Part shown: piece by piece, positions 12,288 to 25,003 of the stretch
How the letters are laid out: each line of letters starts with the position of its first letter
Numbering within the stretch: position 1 is the stretch's first letter
Source of the DNA: Sepiola atlantica
Lineage: Eukaryota > Mollusca > Cephalopoda > Sepiida > Sepiolidae
Assembly: GCA_963556195.1 (NCBI GenBank)
Contig: OY744520.1
Span: 2,342,001 to 2,406,000 of the forward strand
Direction of reading: 5' to 3'
DNA: 64,000 nt
Notes under the pieces: generated by a model
What the model was told of the DNA's origin: nothing
The model's database searches: none
Seen by the model: the letters and a program-made list of their open reading frames with translations, nothing else
Translations under genes and position numbers: made by a program

Positions 12288-13065
12288 CTCTATATATAAA
12301 AGTTTGTGTTTGTTTGTGTGTTATAGAAATCGATATGTTACTCGTTAAACCATTGAGATAACTTTCAATAAGAGTTACATTTTTCGAGAAATCTAGAGAC
12401 ACTATTAAAGTGTTCTTCTATTCTCTCTGGAATTATGCAAGAAACATCTTAGATAAATACAATAACTCAAATATATTCGAAAACAATAAAATTATATTTT
12501 GTTTCATGAAAATAAAATTTAATAAAGCAAAGAAATCTGAGTGAAGAATATATTTAAAAAAGGTTTAAACATTGAAATAATTATTTTTATTGGTATTTCT
12601 TAGATTTAAAAGTATTAAATAAAAACAAATTTATCCAGCTGTCATTAAGTCTATTTTTTATTTGATAGCTGCAGGATTATCTCAAATCAAAACGTTCAAC
12701 ACATTCTTTTTTAAAAGTAATATTTCCTTCAGGCAGGAAATTTCATTTCAAAATAAGACTTCAAACCCGTAAATTTTGGCAAGTGGGAATTAAAAGAACT
12801 GAAATATATTTGAACGTAAAGAAACGAAACTCGTTACCTTTAAACATTCTTTATTTCAGACAACAAGAATACAATGTAACAAACATATCACAGTTAATAA
12901 TGTACTTAAAAACGGTTTTAACATTTACATAATTATTTTTATTTGTATTTTTAAGATTAAAAAAAATTTGAAAAAACGTCATTTGCCGTGTAGCAAAACC
13001 TTTATGAAACGCTACGCCAAGAAGTAGTCTCTTAAAACAACACAGCACTAACAGTTTTTTTACCT
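12288..13065 (+). repeat. Internal direct repeat pair, unknown element
   Basis: Bases about 12549-12612 and 12902-12965 share ~60 bp: ttaaaaaaggtttaaacatt versus ttaaaaacggttttaacatt, then ataattatttttatt(g/t)gtattt. The unit starts near CTCTATATATAAAAG at 12288-12302 next to a TA tract. That string resembles the 5' end of some animal Helitrons, but no Rep/helicase or CTRR hairpin end was identified, so the class is unresolved. Confidence 0.4.
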
Positions 13066-13353
13066 CATATTGGAATGATATTTTTAACTTTTGGCAAAGC
13101 AAAAATTGTAAACATTAACATATTTGAAACTATTTTTCTAAAGAACCATTCTGACACCAATATATCTCCACACAAGAACCTTATTCTATTTCTTTGCGTT
13201 CGTCCCGAGCTAAAACTAGGTCCGCAATAATAGATCTTAGCACACTCACAGGCTTGGCCCGGATAAAGTCCTGTTTTACGGGGATCATTGTGCAGGGCGT
13301 CTGCATATCTTATCATCGGCCATCGTATCAATTGCTTCCCGCCGAGTTTTAAT

Positions 13354-13399
13354 TTAAAAGCTAGTTTGTAGACGGTGTCGTCTACAAACTAGCTTTTAA
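13354..13399. repeat. Perfect 21-bp inverted repeat with 4-base loop
   Basis: The arms, with core AAAAGCTAGTTTGTAGACG (13356-13374), are exactly complementary to 13379-13397 around loop gtgt, extending two more pairs outward. No transposon ends are seen. The form matches the hairpins at 7904 and 37471. Confidence 0.9.
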
Positions 13400-14083
13400 C
13401 TACATGTCCAAACAATCTAAGGTGCCATTCACTTATGTTGCTATTTATTGGAGCGATGACATAGCGTCTTTGGGTGTTATTACAAAGTCGAACAGTGTAG
13501 TTCCTAAGTTTACGCATAGCATTTGGGTTTACATAACGTTCCTGGTTGCTGACAACCACTCGGACCTGTACAACGTGACTGATCTCAAAATATTCCGAAA
13601 GATCTACGACTTTAGATAGTCGTTGATCTTGAGGTCCCAGAGGATTCTGTTCGTGATCCGCTATTTTATCCAGCGTCTACGCCTCAAATGTTGTCACGCT
13701 AATGCTGAACGCCGAGTCTAGATACTATAACTGTTGACTTGAATGGTGTTCGTATTTATCGATGGTTAAGTACTCCGTCATTTTATGTTCAGTCGGAGAC
13801 AAAACTGCGCTAGTCTGTCCTTCCCATAACTGGACTTGTTCTTGCATCAACACACAAATAAATACTGGGTAAATTCCACTTGTGTATATAGACTTACATC
13901 GTACCTAAGCCAGGGATGGAAAATTCAACCATCTTGTGGACAGTCAGAAGAGAAGGCGAGACATGAACATACTGAACCCAGATATTTATGCTATTGATTT
14001 TCGAAGCAGTCAAACACAATTGTAGAATTTTTTTTTAAAAAACTTTTAAACAATTTTGTTTAATGAATTTGTTCGCGGGGGTT

Positions 14084-14111
14084 AATGTTAGGGTTAGGGT
14101 TAGGGTTAGCA
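14084..14111 (+). repeat. Short interstitial telomere-like array (TTAGGG)n
   Basis: About three and a half tandem GTTAGG units. Similar short arrays occur at 60697-60722 (plus) and in decayed form near 29259, 30125 (complement) and 34905. Confidence 0.85.
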
Positions 14112-14148
14112 TTGTATTACTAAATAGTTTGACAAATAGCGAAATACG

Positions 14149-14207
<59 letters not shown>
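14149..14207. repeat. (TA)n microsatellite
   Basis: Nearly uninterrupted TA repeat of about 58 bases. Confidence 0.95.
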
Positions 14208-14213
<6 letters not shown>

Positions 14214-14497
14214 TGTTTTAAATATATCAACTCCACAGTCATTATACACCAATTAAGCAGAATTCCCTGAATTTTCATTTGTTGTAACAGACTTTATGTT
14301 CAATCTGTAAATGTTTTTAATCAAAATCATGTAATGGATTTTAATCGAAATTTAAATTCTGATGATAGACATAAGCTGTATTAGCAATACATCCTAATTT
14401 TAAACTCTGTAATCTTCAGACATAAAAAAGTGGTGCAAAACTGTTTCTTGGAGGGCGAATTCATTTTACCCGTCATGGGATGGGTATTATTCCAGTA

Positions 14498-14542
<45 letters not shown>

Positions 14543-14546
<4 letters not shown>

Positions 14547-14588
14547 AGTTATGAAAATATATTTATGGCAATTAAGCTACACACAGGG

Positions 14589-14590
<2 letters not shown>
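14543..14590 (-). repeat. Fragment of the TA-bounded repeat family
   Basis: Contains GTAAGTTATGAAAATATATT followed by atggcaattaagctacacac, the terminal part of the elements at 36727 and 50622. It has (TA)n on both sides (14502-14542 and 14591-14630), so only the tip is preserved. Confidence 0.8.
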
Positions 14591-16114
<1,524 letters not shown>

Positions 16115-16382
16115 CGAATTAGTGGGTTCAGCCATGTAACAAATCATAGAAGGTTTCGACGATGTTGATATGTTCAGTATGGTTCTTTCAAACAAAGGGA
16201 TATTTAATATGTTAATAAAATATATATTTTAAGTAACAGGATGTGGCTTCAAAGATACCACGCGTGCAATTGTCCGTAAAATATTTAATAATGGAGCAAC
16301 TTTTTTCTATTTCAGAAGAATTACTGTAAGAACGATTAACGAAAAGACAACATCAGTGGTAAAGGTGCGAGTGAAAATATCA

Positions 16383-16383
<1 letters not shown>

Positions 16384-16423
<40 letters not shown>

Positions 16424-16479
16424 AATATGTGTATATATAGAAATTGCCATTATGTTTGCTTATTATTTCCATAATTATA

Positions 16480-16543
<64 letters not shown>
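16384..16543. repeat. Two (TA)n tracts with a 50-base spacer
   Basis: TA tracts lie at 16384-16432 (with a few interruptions) and 16481-16543. The spacer is non-repetitive. Open frames encoding IYIYIY are repeat artefacts. Confidence 0.9.
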
Positions 16544-16547
<4 letters not shown>

Positions 16548-16893
16548 TATTAAAAAGTTCAGAGCAAGGAGCCTCAACTCCTTAATCCATGGATTTTCAA
16601 AGATTGAAATCTGCTGTATATATAAAAATTATCATTTTGAAAACAACTTCCCGCTTCCTAGTTGAACAGAAAATCTGTAGGTTATAGGAATCTATTCATA
16701 TCGAAAGTTTTCAAGACAGAGCTGAAAAAATGCTGTTTGATGGGTAAAATCGACATTTCTCATTTGAGAAGGGTATGAGTTTTAACTGTTAGTAGTGTTA
16801 GGGGAGCAATGAGTGCAAATTGGGGCGTAGGTTTGCTAGGGAAGGGTTGAATGGTAAGCATAGATATCCACATTCTCACACACTCGCACAATA

Positions 16894-16938
<45 letters not shown>

Positions 16939-17936
16939 CTGTATTAACATTGATTCACACAGACTAAGACACATAGACATAAACTCACACGTCCATATAA
17001 ACACACAGTCGCCCATACTAGTATGTTAGTATATCTTTTTTTCTTTAACTATCAGAGTGAGTATCAGGTAACATCTTGGCTTTTAGGGCCGTATTATATT
17101 TCTCCAGTTAAATCAGTTTATCTAGGGGTGAGGCCAACTCAAATGGAATAGAAGAAAAATATTGCTATTCTTGGCGCTTAAAAGGTCAAAGGCTAAAGTT
17201 AATTGTTTCACGTTGTTTCTTATATTTAAAGAAATCACTTATAATGATTATTTTAATATTTTTTTCCTTTCATGGAATTTATATCATAATCTCTTTTAAA
17301 AAAAACTCCCCATAGATTTTTTTTTCTCTTAAAGAACCCTTCTTTAAAAAGAACCTAAGTTCTGATAATGAGATTTTAAATTTATAAGGATAAGTAGTAT
17401 TAGGGGGTCTTTGGGTTTGGGAATTCTTATTAGTTTCAGCAGGTTTAACATCATATCCTTTGTTGGGTATCAAGTAAGATTACTGTCGCAATAATTTTGA
17501 ATTCAATTAACAAATAACATTTCAAGTAACAAATGTATAAGACAGCTATATGTTTACAGGGCTGTAGATACGTGAGCATCGGCGTGCACGTACCATACGG
17601 ATGCATGTGGGTGCAGATACAAAACATGGGGCTGTCGTGCGGAATACTCCCTGGCACAAGGCATATGAGCATATATACACTGTCGCATATAGATATATAC
17701 ACATATGCATAGCCAATATGTATATTTAACATATACTCGCCTAAAACAACACCCATACGCAAGCACCTACACGCACATACGTGCACACATACATATAAGA
17801 AGCACAACTACTTACTCATACATATATGTAATCATATTCATAGATCCGAGTTATAAACTCTACTAATCTCGTTTTTATTCCTATATGGGTGTAGAACTTA
17901 CATACAACAGATACAATACAAAAAATATAGCCAGAC
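16544..17936. other. No gene; minor (TA)n at 16897-16934
   Basis: No domain in any frame. The minus-strand frame at 17451-17807 is cysteine-rich only because of a CA/TA-rich patch. I do not support it as a gene. Confidence 0.5.
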
Positions 17937-17983
17937 ATACACACACACCCACACACACACACACACACCCACACACACACACG

Positions 17984-18043
<60 letters not shown>

Positions 18044-18162
18044 AACACACTTATACATGCATATATCTATACATATATATATATATACATACATATACAC
18101 AAACACATATATATATATACACATACACACATACATACACATACACATAATAGACATAAATA

Positions 18163-18193
<31 letters not shown>

Positions 18194-18213
18194 GTGTATG
18201 TGTGTATGTGTGT
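17937..18213. repeat. Compound (CA)n / (TA)n / (TACA)n microsatellite
   Basis: A (CA)n block at 17937-18006, a (TA)n block to 18041, then alternating TATACA/CACATA units and a final (TG)n. Long open frames on both strands over it are low-complexity artefacts. Confidence 0.95.
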
Positions 18214-18627
18214 GTGTTTGCATAACAACATAGAATTGGCCAACACGAAAAGATGAATAGAAACAAGATACAATTACTTATATGCTGACAGTTATAACAT
18301 TTATCTTTATTTTGAAAAATAATAAGAAATGAGAAATGTTATCCTGATTTTTCCTAACAGAATTACATAGGAATTCGGGAAAAAGAAGCGGGAAAATAAA
18401 AAAGTGAGACATTGGAGAAAGAACGAAACGCAACAACAAATAAAAAAGAAGGGATTTCCAGTTTCTATCAAACCTACAAGGCGATACAAGTGATTAAAAC
18501 AGAAGAAAAAGGGAAAAATAAAGGATAGAGTATGATATGCATTTTGACATCCATAGCAACACGGGATAGAAAGGGAAGGAGAGAGGTAAGCAGTCCTTCA
18601 TCTTTATTCTATGTTTAATTGTAAAAC

Positions 18628-19681
18628 ATGTTTACAGGCTTACGGGGCGTTACTTGTAGCGTTCCGCAAGGATCCACTCTTGGTCCCCTACTGTTTCTCT
18701 TTTATATTAATGATTCTAGATTAAGTTTACTCAAGATAAGTTCAGGTCATTTTGCTGATGATACTTTTATTATTAATAATGGCTATAAGCCAAAAGACAA
18801 TCGAGACTGTTATTAATACAGAACAAAAGCTTGTAATCAAATTGCTATGGTTGAACAAATTATCTCTTAACACAGGTAACACTAAGCAAATCCTTTTTCA
18901 TTCTATACGACATTCATTAAATTAAGATCACATCTATAATAATTTTTATAGAACAAAGCTACAACCGGTAAATCATGTTAAGAATCTAGGTGTGCATATT
19001 AATAAATATCTGTAGTGGAACTTTAACATTCATGAACTTACTAAAAAATCTTAGTCGAGCTACTCTCCAAACTACGTTACAACGCTTCTCTTGAAATATT
19101 TATTCAAGTCTACTATGCAATTTTCTACTCCCACTTAATCTATGGGTTTGACATCTGAAGGGAATATTAACAAGTTAAATTCCTTCAAAATAAGTGTCCT
19201 AGAACCATGACTTTTGTTCCATTTAATTCACATACTAACCAGCTATTTATTAACTTAAAATAACTTAAGGTAAGAGAAATTGTCAAACTACACCAATTAA
19301 AACTTGTTTATCATTTCCAATGTAACCAGTTACCAGAAGACTTTATGTCTCTATTCAAGTTATGTAGTGAGGTTCACACTACTGATCAAGTTCTGAACAG
19401 CTCAGTAAAAAAAAACTATTATATATCCATTCTATTAAAACAAAAACCTATGGTAATCAGTCTATCAGATACTTTTATCCAAATCATTGGAATTGGATAG
19501 CATTTAAGTAAATGCTGATTGTAAGAATCTTAAAAATGCGCTCAAAAACATTATCTATATGAATATTCTCTAGAATACCGATGCTACAGCTATTTAACGT
19601 TGGATTCTGTAATTAAATTAATAGTTATCTGCCTTTTTTATATCTACTTACCATATCAATGTTCTCTCAAATAGTATGCTG
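18628..19681 (+). pseudogene. LINE reverse transcriptase 3' remnant (CR1/Jockey-like), plus strand
   Basis: Seen in order, with frameshifts and stops: CSVPQGSTLGPLLFLFYIND (motif B, 18655-18715), FADDT (motif C, about 18750), then WLNKLSLNTGNTKQILFH (thumb), VKNLGVHI, IYGFDI, and a C-terminal LRTMTFVPFNSHTNQLF-like stretch to about 19480. This order is typical of the 3' half of non-LTR RT. It is a different family from the minus-strand LINE copies. It is 5'-truncated at about 18600. Its 3' UTR is interrupted by the hAT element at 19690 and resumes at 20287. Confidence 0.85.
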
Positions 19682-19689
19682 TTGTAAGG

Positions 19690-20278
19690 CAGGGGCGGGC
19701 AACCTCCGGCCCGCGGGCCACATCCAGCCCGCGAAGGCTTATCGTCTGGCCCTCCACCCTGCTATGCTTTATTATCGCAATCCGGCCCGCGGACCTCCCA
19801 GTAAAACACATATCATTTTGTGACATAGACGTAAAAGTAGGTTTTAATTAAGATTTACAGTGGGATAAAAATATATGAATATCAGCGAGCGATGATGCAT
19901 GTATATTTCATTTTTCTGTAACTATTAAGAGATAAAAATAGAAAAAGAGAAAGAGAGAGACAAATAGGAAACGTGAGACGAGGAAAGGGCATGAAACATA
20001 GAACCTATGTGAGGTGTGTCAAAACGAATGCTAAATCAACTTGCTACTTCCCCTTCATTATTTTTTATGATTCCAAAATGGCTCTTCTTCGGCGTTTTTT
20101 ACATACAGAAGTCTCTTGAGAAAAATATCAGATTTGTAGAGTGTTCAATGCAATTTTTGTACAATTTATTCATGTAAACAAAATATAGTAATTCTGAGAT
20201 TTCGTTTTTCACTCCGGCCCGCAATCTCCTTCCAAAAGTCTCATCTGACCCTCACTCTGAAAAGGTTGCCCGCCCCTG
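19690..20278. mobile_element. Non-autonomous hAT DNA transposon, 589 bp
   Basis: Ends are 16-bp exact terminal inverted repeats: CAGGGGCGGGCAACCT at 19690 and its reverse complement ending at 20278. It is flanked by an 8-bp duplication TTGTAAGG at 19682-19689 and 20279-20286, as expected for hAT. Subterminal GC-rich blocks with ggcccgcgggcc and ccggcccgc occur at both ends. There is no transposase frame. It inserted into the 3' part of the LINE at 18628, so it is younger than that LINE copy. Confidence 0.95.
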
Positions 20279-20286
20279 TTGTAAGG

Positions 20287-20515
20287 TATAGCTACTCCAC
20301 CTCCCTTTCCCTTTTTCACTTTTTCACAGTTTTTATTGGTTTAAAGAAATAAAGGAGTGTGATTGAGGCGAACCTCCTTATGCATGAATTCATTTCGCTA
20401 CTCCTATCTAATGTAATATTTCCCGTCTATTGTATCTAGATTAGAATATGTATGTTTACTGTGGTTCATTTGATCTTCTTTTGTATTAATAAATTTAATT
20501 TAATACAAAAAATGT
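20287..20515 (+). mobile_element. LINE 3' UTR continuation after the hAT insertion
   Basis: Sequence resumes after the hAT duplication with a pyrimidine-rich block, a ggtttaaagaaataaag stretch and a final ttaataaatttaatttaat. This is consistent with a LINE 3' UTR. The exact 3' end is uncertain. Confidence 0.55.
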
Positions 20516-20632
20516 TTACTAATTTCTGGGAAATTATTTTGATATAGCCTAACTATTAAAATATCTGAGTATATGCATTAATTTGACTGCAGTGTTGGTC
20601 TATCCAATGGTCTCAATTTTTCTCTTTCCAAA

Positions 20633-20657
20633 CACACACACACCAACATGACACACA

Positions 20658-20711
<54 letters not shown>

Positions 20712-20766
20712 GGTGTGTCTGTGTGTGTTTGTGTGTGTGTGCGTATGCGTGTGTGTGTGTGCGTGT
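20633..20766. repeat. (CA)n-(TA)n-(TG)n compound microsatellite
   Basis: CA repeats, about 49 bases of TA, then TG-rich repeats. Three overlapping minus-strand open frames here are artefacts. Confidence 0.95.
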
Positions 20767-20879
20767 AAAGTAATGATGCAGGCATGTTGAGTAATGACGC
20801 ATAAGACGTTACATGGAGTCAAAGGGCATGACCCCGTAATAATGAAGAAAAGTCGAAGTCTAGATAGATTGTCAATTAG

Positions 20880-21545
20880 GATTAAAAGAACAACGAGAAT
20901 TAATCGTGACTTCTGAACGAGCCCAGGTTTGTTAATTCGACGAGTTCATGTCGAAGTATGACGCACTAAAACATGAGTCAGTAACCTTTAAAAGACTCAG
21001 GTGCACGAGGCCAGAAGAAGAATGCACCCGAAGTGCAAAGTCAGAAATTAAAACGTCGGTTTTAAACGGAGAAACATGGAGCGCTTATGCAGCAGAGATT
21101 AAGTTGGGAGGAGATAGACAAAAACTTGTCGTGGGTCAGCCCCGAAAAGAGGTAACCCCTCCACGACTGAACTGCCGTAAACAACTGGCGTGTGGACCAC
21201 AGAATTCCCCTCGATTCCCGGAGCAGACTGCTACAGAACGTATTGTCGTGTTTCCCTCTAGGTTGCAAGGTAAATCACTCCGCCTGGTTTTCGTGAAAAT
21301 AAACTACGTTGGGTAGAGTCGAAAATAAACCGCCGTCAAGGTAAAGAAAGAGGTTCCTTCGTAAAACAAGGGAAAGAACAATAAGGTCAAAGGACTTTTG
21401 CTCACAAAGAAATATTTAAGTATATATATATACGTGTATACACAACTTAAAGCAACTGGTGGTGAAGAATAAAGAAACAGAGTTTCTCGAGCACGTCCTT
21501 GTCTTTATCGTTGTGTTTTGTTTGATGTTACCGGGCCCCCAAAAG
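20880..21545. other. GC-richer island, possible solo LTR, unrecognised
   Basis: This stretch is clearly richer in G and C than its surroundings and supports a 122-codon plus-strand frame (20948-21316) with no recognisable domain. A ttaaaagactc string (20990) and gaataaag (21468) could be LTR promoter and poly(A) signals, with the right end near gttaccgggcccccaaaagg. No second LTR or target duplication was found. It could be an old LTR or a fragment of a host sequence. Confidence 0.35.
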
Positions 21546-21616
21546 GAATGGTATTGCGACATATATACACAATACAAGCACATATGTATACACACATCAA
21601 AACATATACATACATG

Positions 21617-21789
21617 CATATATATATATATTTATATATATATATATATATATATATACATAGAAATGTGTATACTTACGACACACTCACTATATATACA
21701 CACCTATACAGATGGACAAATATACACCCACATATGGATCTATAAGAAAAATGAACACATATATATGCTCATAATAAAATCTTAAAAAT

Positions 21790-21824
<35 letters not shown>
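21617..21824. repeat. (TA)n tracts with TACACA-rich spacer
   Basis: TA tracts at 21617-21660 and 21790-21824 flank a low-complexity spacer. Open frames over them are not supported as genes. Confidence 0.9.
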
Positions 21825-21827
<3 letters not shown>

Positions 21828-21955
21828 AGTTATGAAAATATATTTATGGCAATTAAACTACACAGAGGCTCCCGCACTCAATCCCCGGGCAGAATCGTTA
21901 TGCTAAAATGCATGGAGTTCGTTTTACCGGGTGTTGTTATATACACTGCTAGCTA
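21825..21955 (-). repeat. TA-bounded repeat family, diverged copy
   Basis: Begins GTAAGTTATGAAAATATATT, continues atggcaattaaactacacag, then aggctcccgc and a decayed block ending tgctaaaatgcat. Matches the first ~90 bp of 36727-36946. The (TA)n lies immediately outside. Confidence 0.8.
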
Positions 21956-21996
21956 GTTGAGCAGATTCTTTGTTGTTCTCTTAGCCAATCGTTGGG

Positions 21997-21997
<1 letters not shown>

Positions 21998-22074
<77 letters not shown>
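21998..22074. repeat. (TA)n microsatellite
   Basis: About 76 bases of uninterrupted TA. It replaces the 5' part of the adjacent 5S-derived SINE copy. Confidence 0.95.
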
Positions 22075-22076
22075 CT

Positions 22077-22263
22077 ATTTGGGAAAACCAGGCGCTGTAT
22101 GTGAGACTGCTTTCTGCTTATTCCAACAATGCTTCCAGTTTTCTTAAATTTTTTCTTGCGACTAGACTCAAGCAATGTAGTTCAGGATAGGTTTCGTTGG
22201 GATTGCACAACCCTGACTTCACAATAGGCCCTTAATGCATGTACCTTTACACAGGGTATCCAT
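22077..22263 (+). mobile_element. 5S rRNA-derived SINE, copy 2 (5'-truncated)
   Basis: Starts inside the 5S box C region (tttgggaaaaccaggcgctg) and continues with the same body as the 10663 copy. That body includes TCTGCTTATTCCAACAATGC (compare TCTGCTTATCTCGGCATTG), cttccagttttctt, gactcaagcaatgtagttcagg and GGGATTGCACAACCCT. It then enters a (TA)n tract at 22266. The upstream 5S head is missing and a (TA)n tract lies in its place. Confidence 0.85.
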
Positions 22264-22265
22264 TG

Positions 22266-22327
<62 letters not shown>

Positions 22328-22372
22328 TATACTATATATATATATATACTATACTATATATATATATATATA
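22266..22372. repeat. (TA)n with TACTATACTATA interruptions
   Basis: TA tract forming the apparent 3' tail of 5S-SINE copy 2, with two tactatactata-type interruptions near 22325 and 22350. Confidence 0.9.
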
Positions 22373-22827
22373 CTAGCAACTAACTGCCCGCCCTCAGGGC
22401 AGCTATTAATGTATAGCCTTATCTACAGACAGATGAATAAACAATTACTTTAATTCTTATTTTTGGTGATTTGAAAAAAACAACAAAGAGTAAATAGTTA
22501 CAGTGCTATTAGACATATTCCAATGTTGAAATCTGATTTTGTATAAGCATAAACATGTATTCCTCATTAAGAAAAAAACTGGTTATATATTGAACTCAAC
22601 TTAATGACGATTTTTTAAAAATATAATTCTATTTCTTTTTCAGAAATTTACAAAGCTGTAAGAAGGAAAGAGCTTTTTCCCATGGAAAATGTAGTAGTTA
22701 TTGTGATAATCATCATCAGCAGCATAATCATCGTTGTTGTCGTCGTCAAAAACAATAGACACCAGCAGTTATGTTTCGAATTCAAAAATAATCATTTTTA
22801 ATGATAAACGTTTTTCATTAAATACAC

Positions 22828-22829
22828 AT

Positions 22830-22870
<41 letters not shown>

Positions 22871-22913
22871 ATAATAATAATAATAATAACAATAATAATA
22901 ATAATAATAATGT
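22828..22913 (+). repeat. (ACT)n followed by (AAT)n
   Basis: About 14 ACT trinucleotides followed by about 14 AAT units with one interruption. Confidence 0.95.
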
Positions 22914-23065
22914 TAATATAAAGACAATAATTACATATAGATAAGTAAATTGTAGAACAAAATAAAAATTAATTGAGCAGAATATTACTTATTTAGAGAA
23001 TGTTTATACAATTATTATTCAAATGAAGCACCGTGATAAGTGTGTTTCGGCAAGGTATCGTTGGG

Positions 23066-23097
<32 letters not shown>

Positions 23098-23702
23098 GTG
23101 AATTTGTATTTTGATATTAATATAGTTAAATAAATTTTAAAAAAACTTTCGCATTTATTCATGAACATATATAATATATATTTAGAGTTTAGTATGTTTA
23201 TGATTAATATATGTTATATAAAGGATTAACTTCTAAACTAAATTACCGATAATTATGAACTTTGGAACATAGTTGCGAAGCGTTAAGGATTTTAATGTGA
23301 GCTATATTTAGTGCGATGCAAAGTGAATAAAACTGGGATAAAACTTTTCGTGAAAATTCAGATATATAGAAATAGGAATTAGGAACTTATTGATAAATCC
23401 TTCCAAAATTAGGGGTCCTTGGGAGAATTTTAAAAAGATTATAGAGGACATAATTTGTGCACAACCTCCCATTTTAAAACTTTAAAATATCAGATTTACA
23501 TTACATTTGATCCATAGTAATTATACGCGAATTAAGTTTTATTCCATAGCTTTCAATTAAAACCCGTTACGTTTAAGCATTAGATTTATATATTTTCCAG
23601 AATCAATATTATAAAATGGATTATAACAAAAAGATTCTAGATATAAGTTTTTGTGTCATTAACTCTTGGTAAGGTAACATTTTACACGTACGGGTATTCT
23701 GC

Positions 23703-23703
<1 letters not shown>
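22914..23703. other. No recognised feature except a short (TA)n at 23066-23090
   Basis: AT-rich. No motif or open frame of interest. Confidence 0.5.
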
Positions 23704-23753
<50 letters not shown>

Positions 23754-23770
23754 TACACATATATATATAA
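23704..23770. repeat. (TA)n with CACA interruptions
   Basis: TA tract, then acacatatatac units. It lies just beyond the 3' side (minus strand) of the SINE at 23811-23945. Confidence 0.9.
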
Positions 23771-23945
23771 ACAATAATATTTTTATAAATAAATATTAAA
23801 TATTTAAATACCTAGAGACATCGATGTTTCATGCTAACGGAATCTTCAGTCTAGGAACTAATTCCCAACGGTCGGTGGGCGCGAACCCCGAACACAAATC
23901 GCCATTGATTCGTAGTCGAAGATCTTACCCGCAGGCCATTGTAAA
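23771..23945 (-). mobile_element. tRNA-derived SINE with hammerhead-like module
   Basis: On the minus strand: a box A-like TGGCCTGCGGGTAAG (23938-23924), a plausible anticodon region, and a box B-like GGGGTTCGCGCCC (23889-23877). About 22 bases later comes a hammerhead-like fold (23855-23811), then an AT-rich tail leading to (TA)n at 23770. The head resembles a tRNA gene, but the acceptor arms are not complementary, as is usual in SINEs. The architecture repeats that at 1507-1620. Its ctgaagattcc...atgaaac module is also shared with the TA-bounded repeats at 36.7 and 50.6 kb. Confidence 0.7.
23811..23855 (-). ncRNA. Hammerhead ribozyme-like fold in a SINE
   Basis: Minus strand 5' to 3': CCTAGA (stem I), CTGAAGA (fits CUGANGA, 23849-23843), a 12-base stem II region, GAAA (23830-23827), a self-complementary stem III ACATCGATGT whose first base is the last A of GAAA, the cleavage base C (at 23817), then TCTAGG. 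Stem I is six perfect pairs, CCTAGA/TCTAGG. Stem II (12 bases, 23842-23831) is poorly paired, so it is probably inactive or only weakly active. The core boxes and the two good stems are seen directly; catalysis is inference. Confidence 0.6.
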
Positions 23946-23984
23946 CCAGTTAGTAATTAGAGAAGAACTTTAACTGTAAATAGC

Positions 23985-24098
23985 GGAATTCGGCGACTAC
24001 TTACCAAGCAGATGAGAGTGATCTACGAAACGTCGGACCATGCATATAGCTATTAGTACTGCTTGTTATTAAAGCTCCTCGAAAAGTGCCAAGCCTCC

Positions 24099-24130
<32 letters not shown>
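23985..24130 (+). repeat. Unclassified repeat tail ending in (TA)n
   Basis: Contains GATGAGAGTGATCTACGAAAC, resembling a decayed hammerhead core (GATGA, small helix, GAAAC), then about 75 bases and a (TA)n tract at 24101-24129. Helices I and III could not be paired convincingly. Confidence 0.35.
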
Positions 24131-24133
<3 letters not shown>

Positions 24134-24718
24134 TCATAAGCAATCATGTATATGTACAGAATGCAAACAAAGTAGAATGTTACACAAGTTACTGTTCAAT
24201 ACAGGATAATAAGTGTTGAAAATAACTAAAAATTGCGAAATTGCCCAACATTTTTCTGCAGGCATCAGACACAAACCTCAATTTAACATTGCATGTAGCC
24301 CAATCTCTTTCATCATGAATGTTAAACTTCAAACGTCTTTTAGCTATGGTGGAAATTATTTGGAAACAAATTAATTATCTTTTGTTACTTGTCACATCAC
24401 TGTTAAGATAAGAGAAATATATACTGATAGCTAAAGAAAATACAGAATATCCACATAGATAGACATATAATCCAATGACTATTTTACTTATAACTATTTA
24501 TACATATAATTTGTCATCCCACAAAAGGTGTCTAGTAAAATAAATGCCACATATTAAATCTTAAATACAATTCACAACACTTTCTGCGTCTAATCACGTA
24601 TAATACAAATAAACTTTAGCCCATGCCTGACTAGTTCATAAAGTTTCAGTTATGAATGTCTAACAGTCTTTGTTTTATCGCTGGTGACAGGTCTTGTATA
24701 TAGATAGTTACTACATAT
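24131..24718. other. No recognised feature
   Basis: AT-rich sequence, no gene or repeat boundary seen. Confidence 0.5.
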
Positions 24719-24749
24719 ATACACCCCCCACATATATATATATATACAC

Positions 24750-24809
<60 letters not shown>

Positions 24810-24813
24810 GTAT

Positions 24814-24897
<84 letters not shown>

Positions 24898-24924
24898 TTA
24901 ACACCCCCAAACACACACACCCGC

Positions 24925-24998
<74 letters not shown>
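24719..24998. repeat. Long compound (TA)n/(CA)n microsatellite cluster
   Basis: TA tracts at 24751-24804, 24827-24892 and 24940-24996 separated by CA-rich blocks. Open frames on both strands are low-complexity artefacts. Confidence 0.95.

Positions 24999-25003
<5 letters not shown>

Noticed and set aside
12288..13065. Helitron
   Set aside because: Only a 5'-end-like TCTATATATAAAAG string; no CTRR end, hairpin or Rep/helicase sequence seen.
17816..18273. Long cysteine/tyrosine-rich open frames on both strands
   Set aside because: They lie wholly in CA/TA microsatellite and have mirrored low-complexity frames on the opposite strand.
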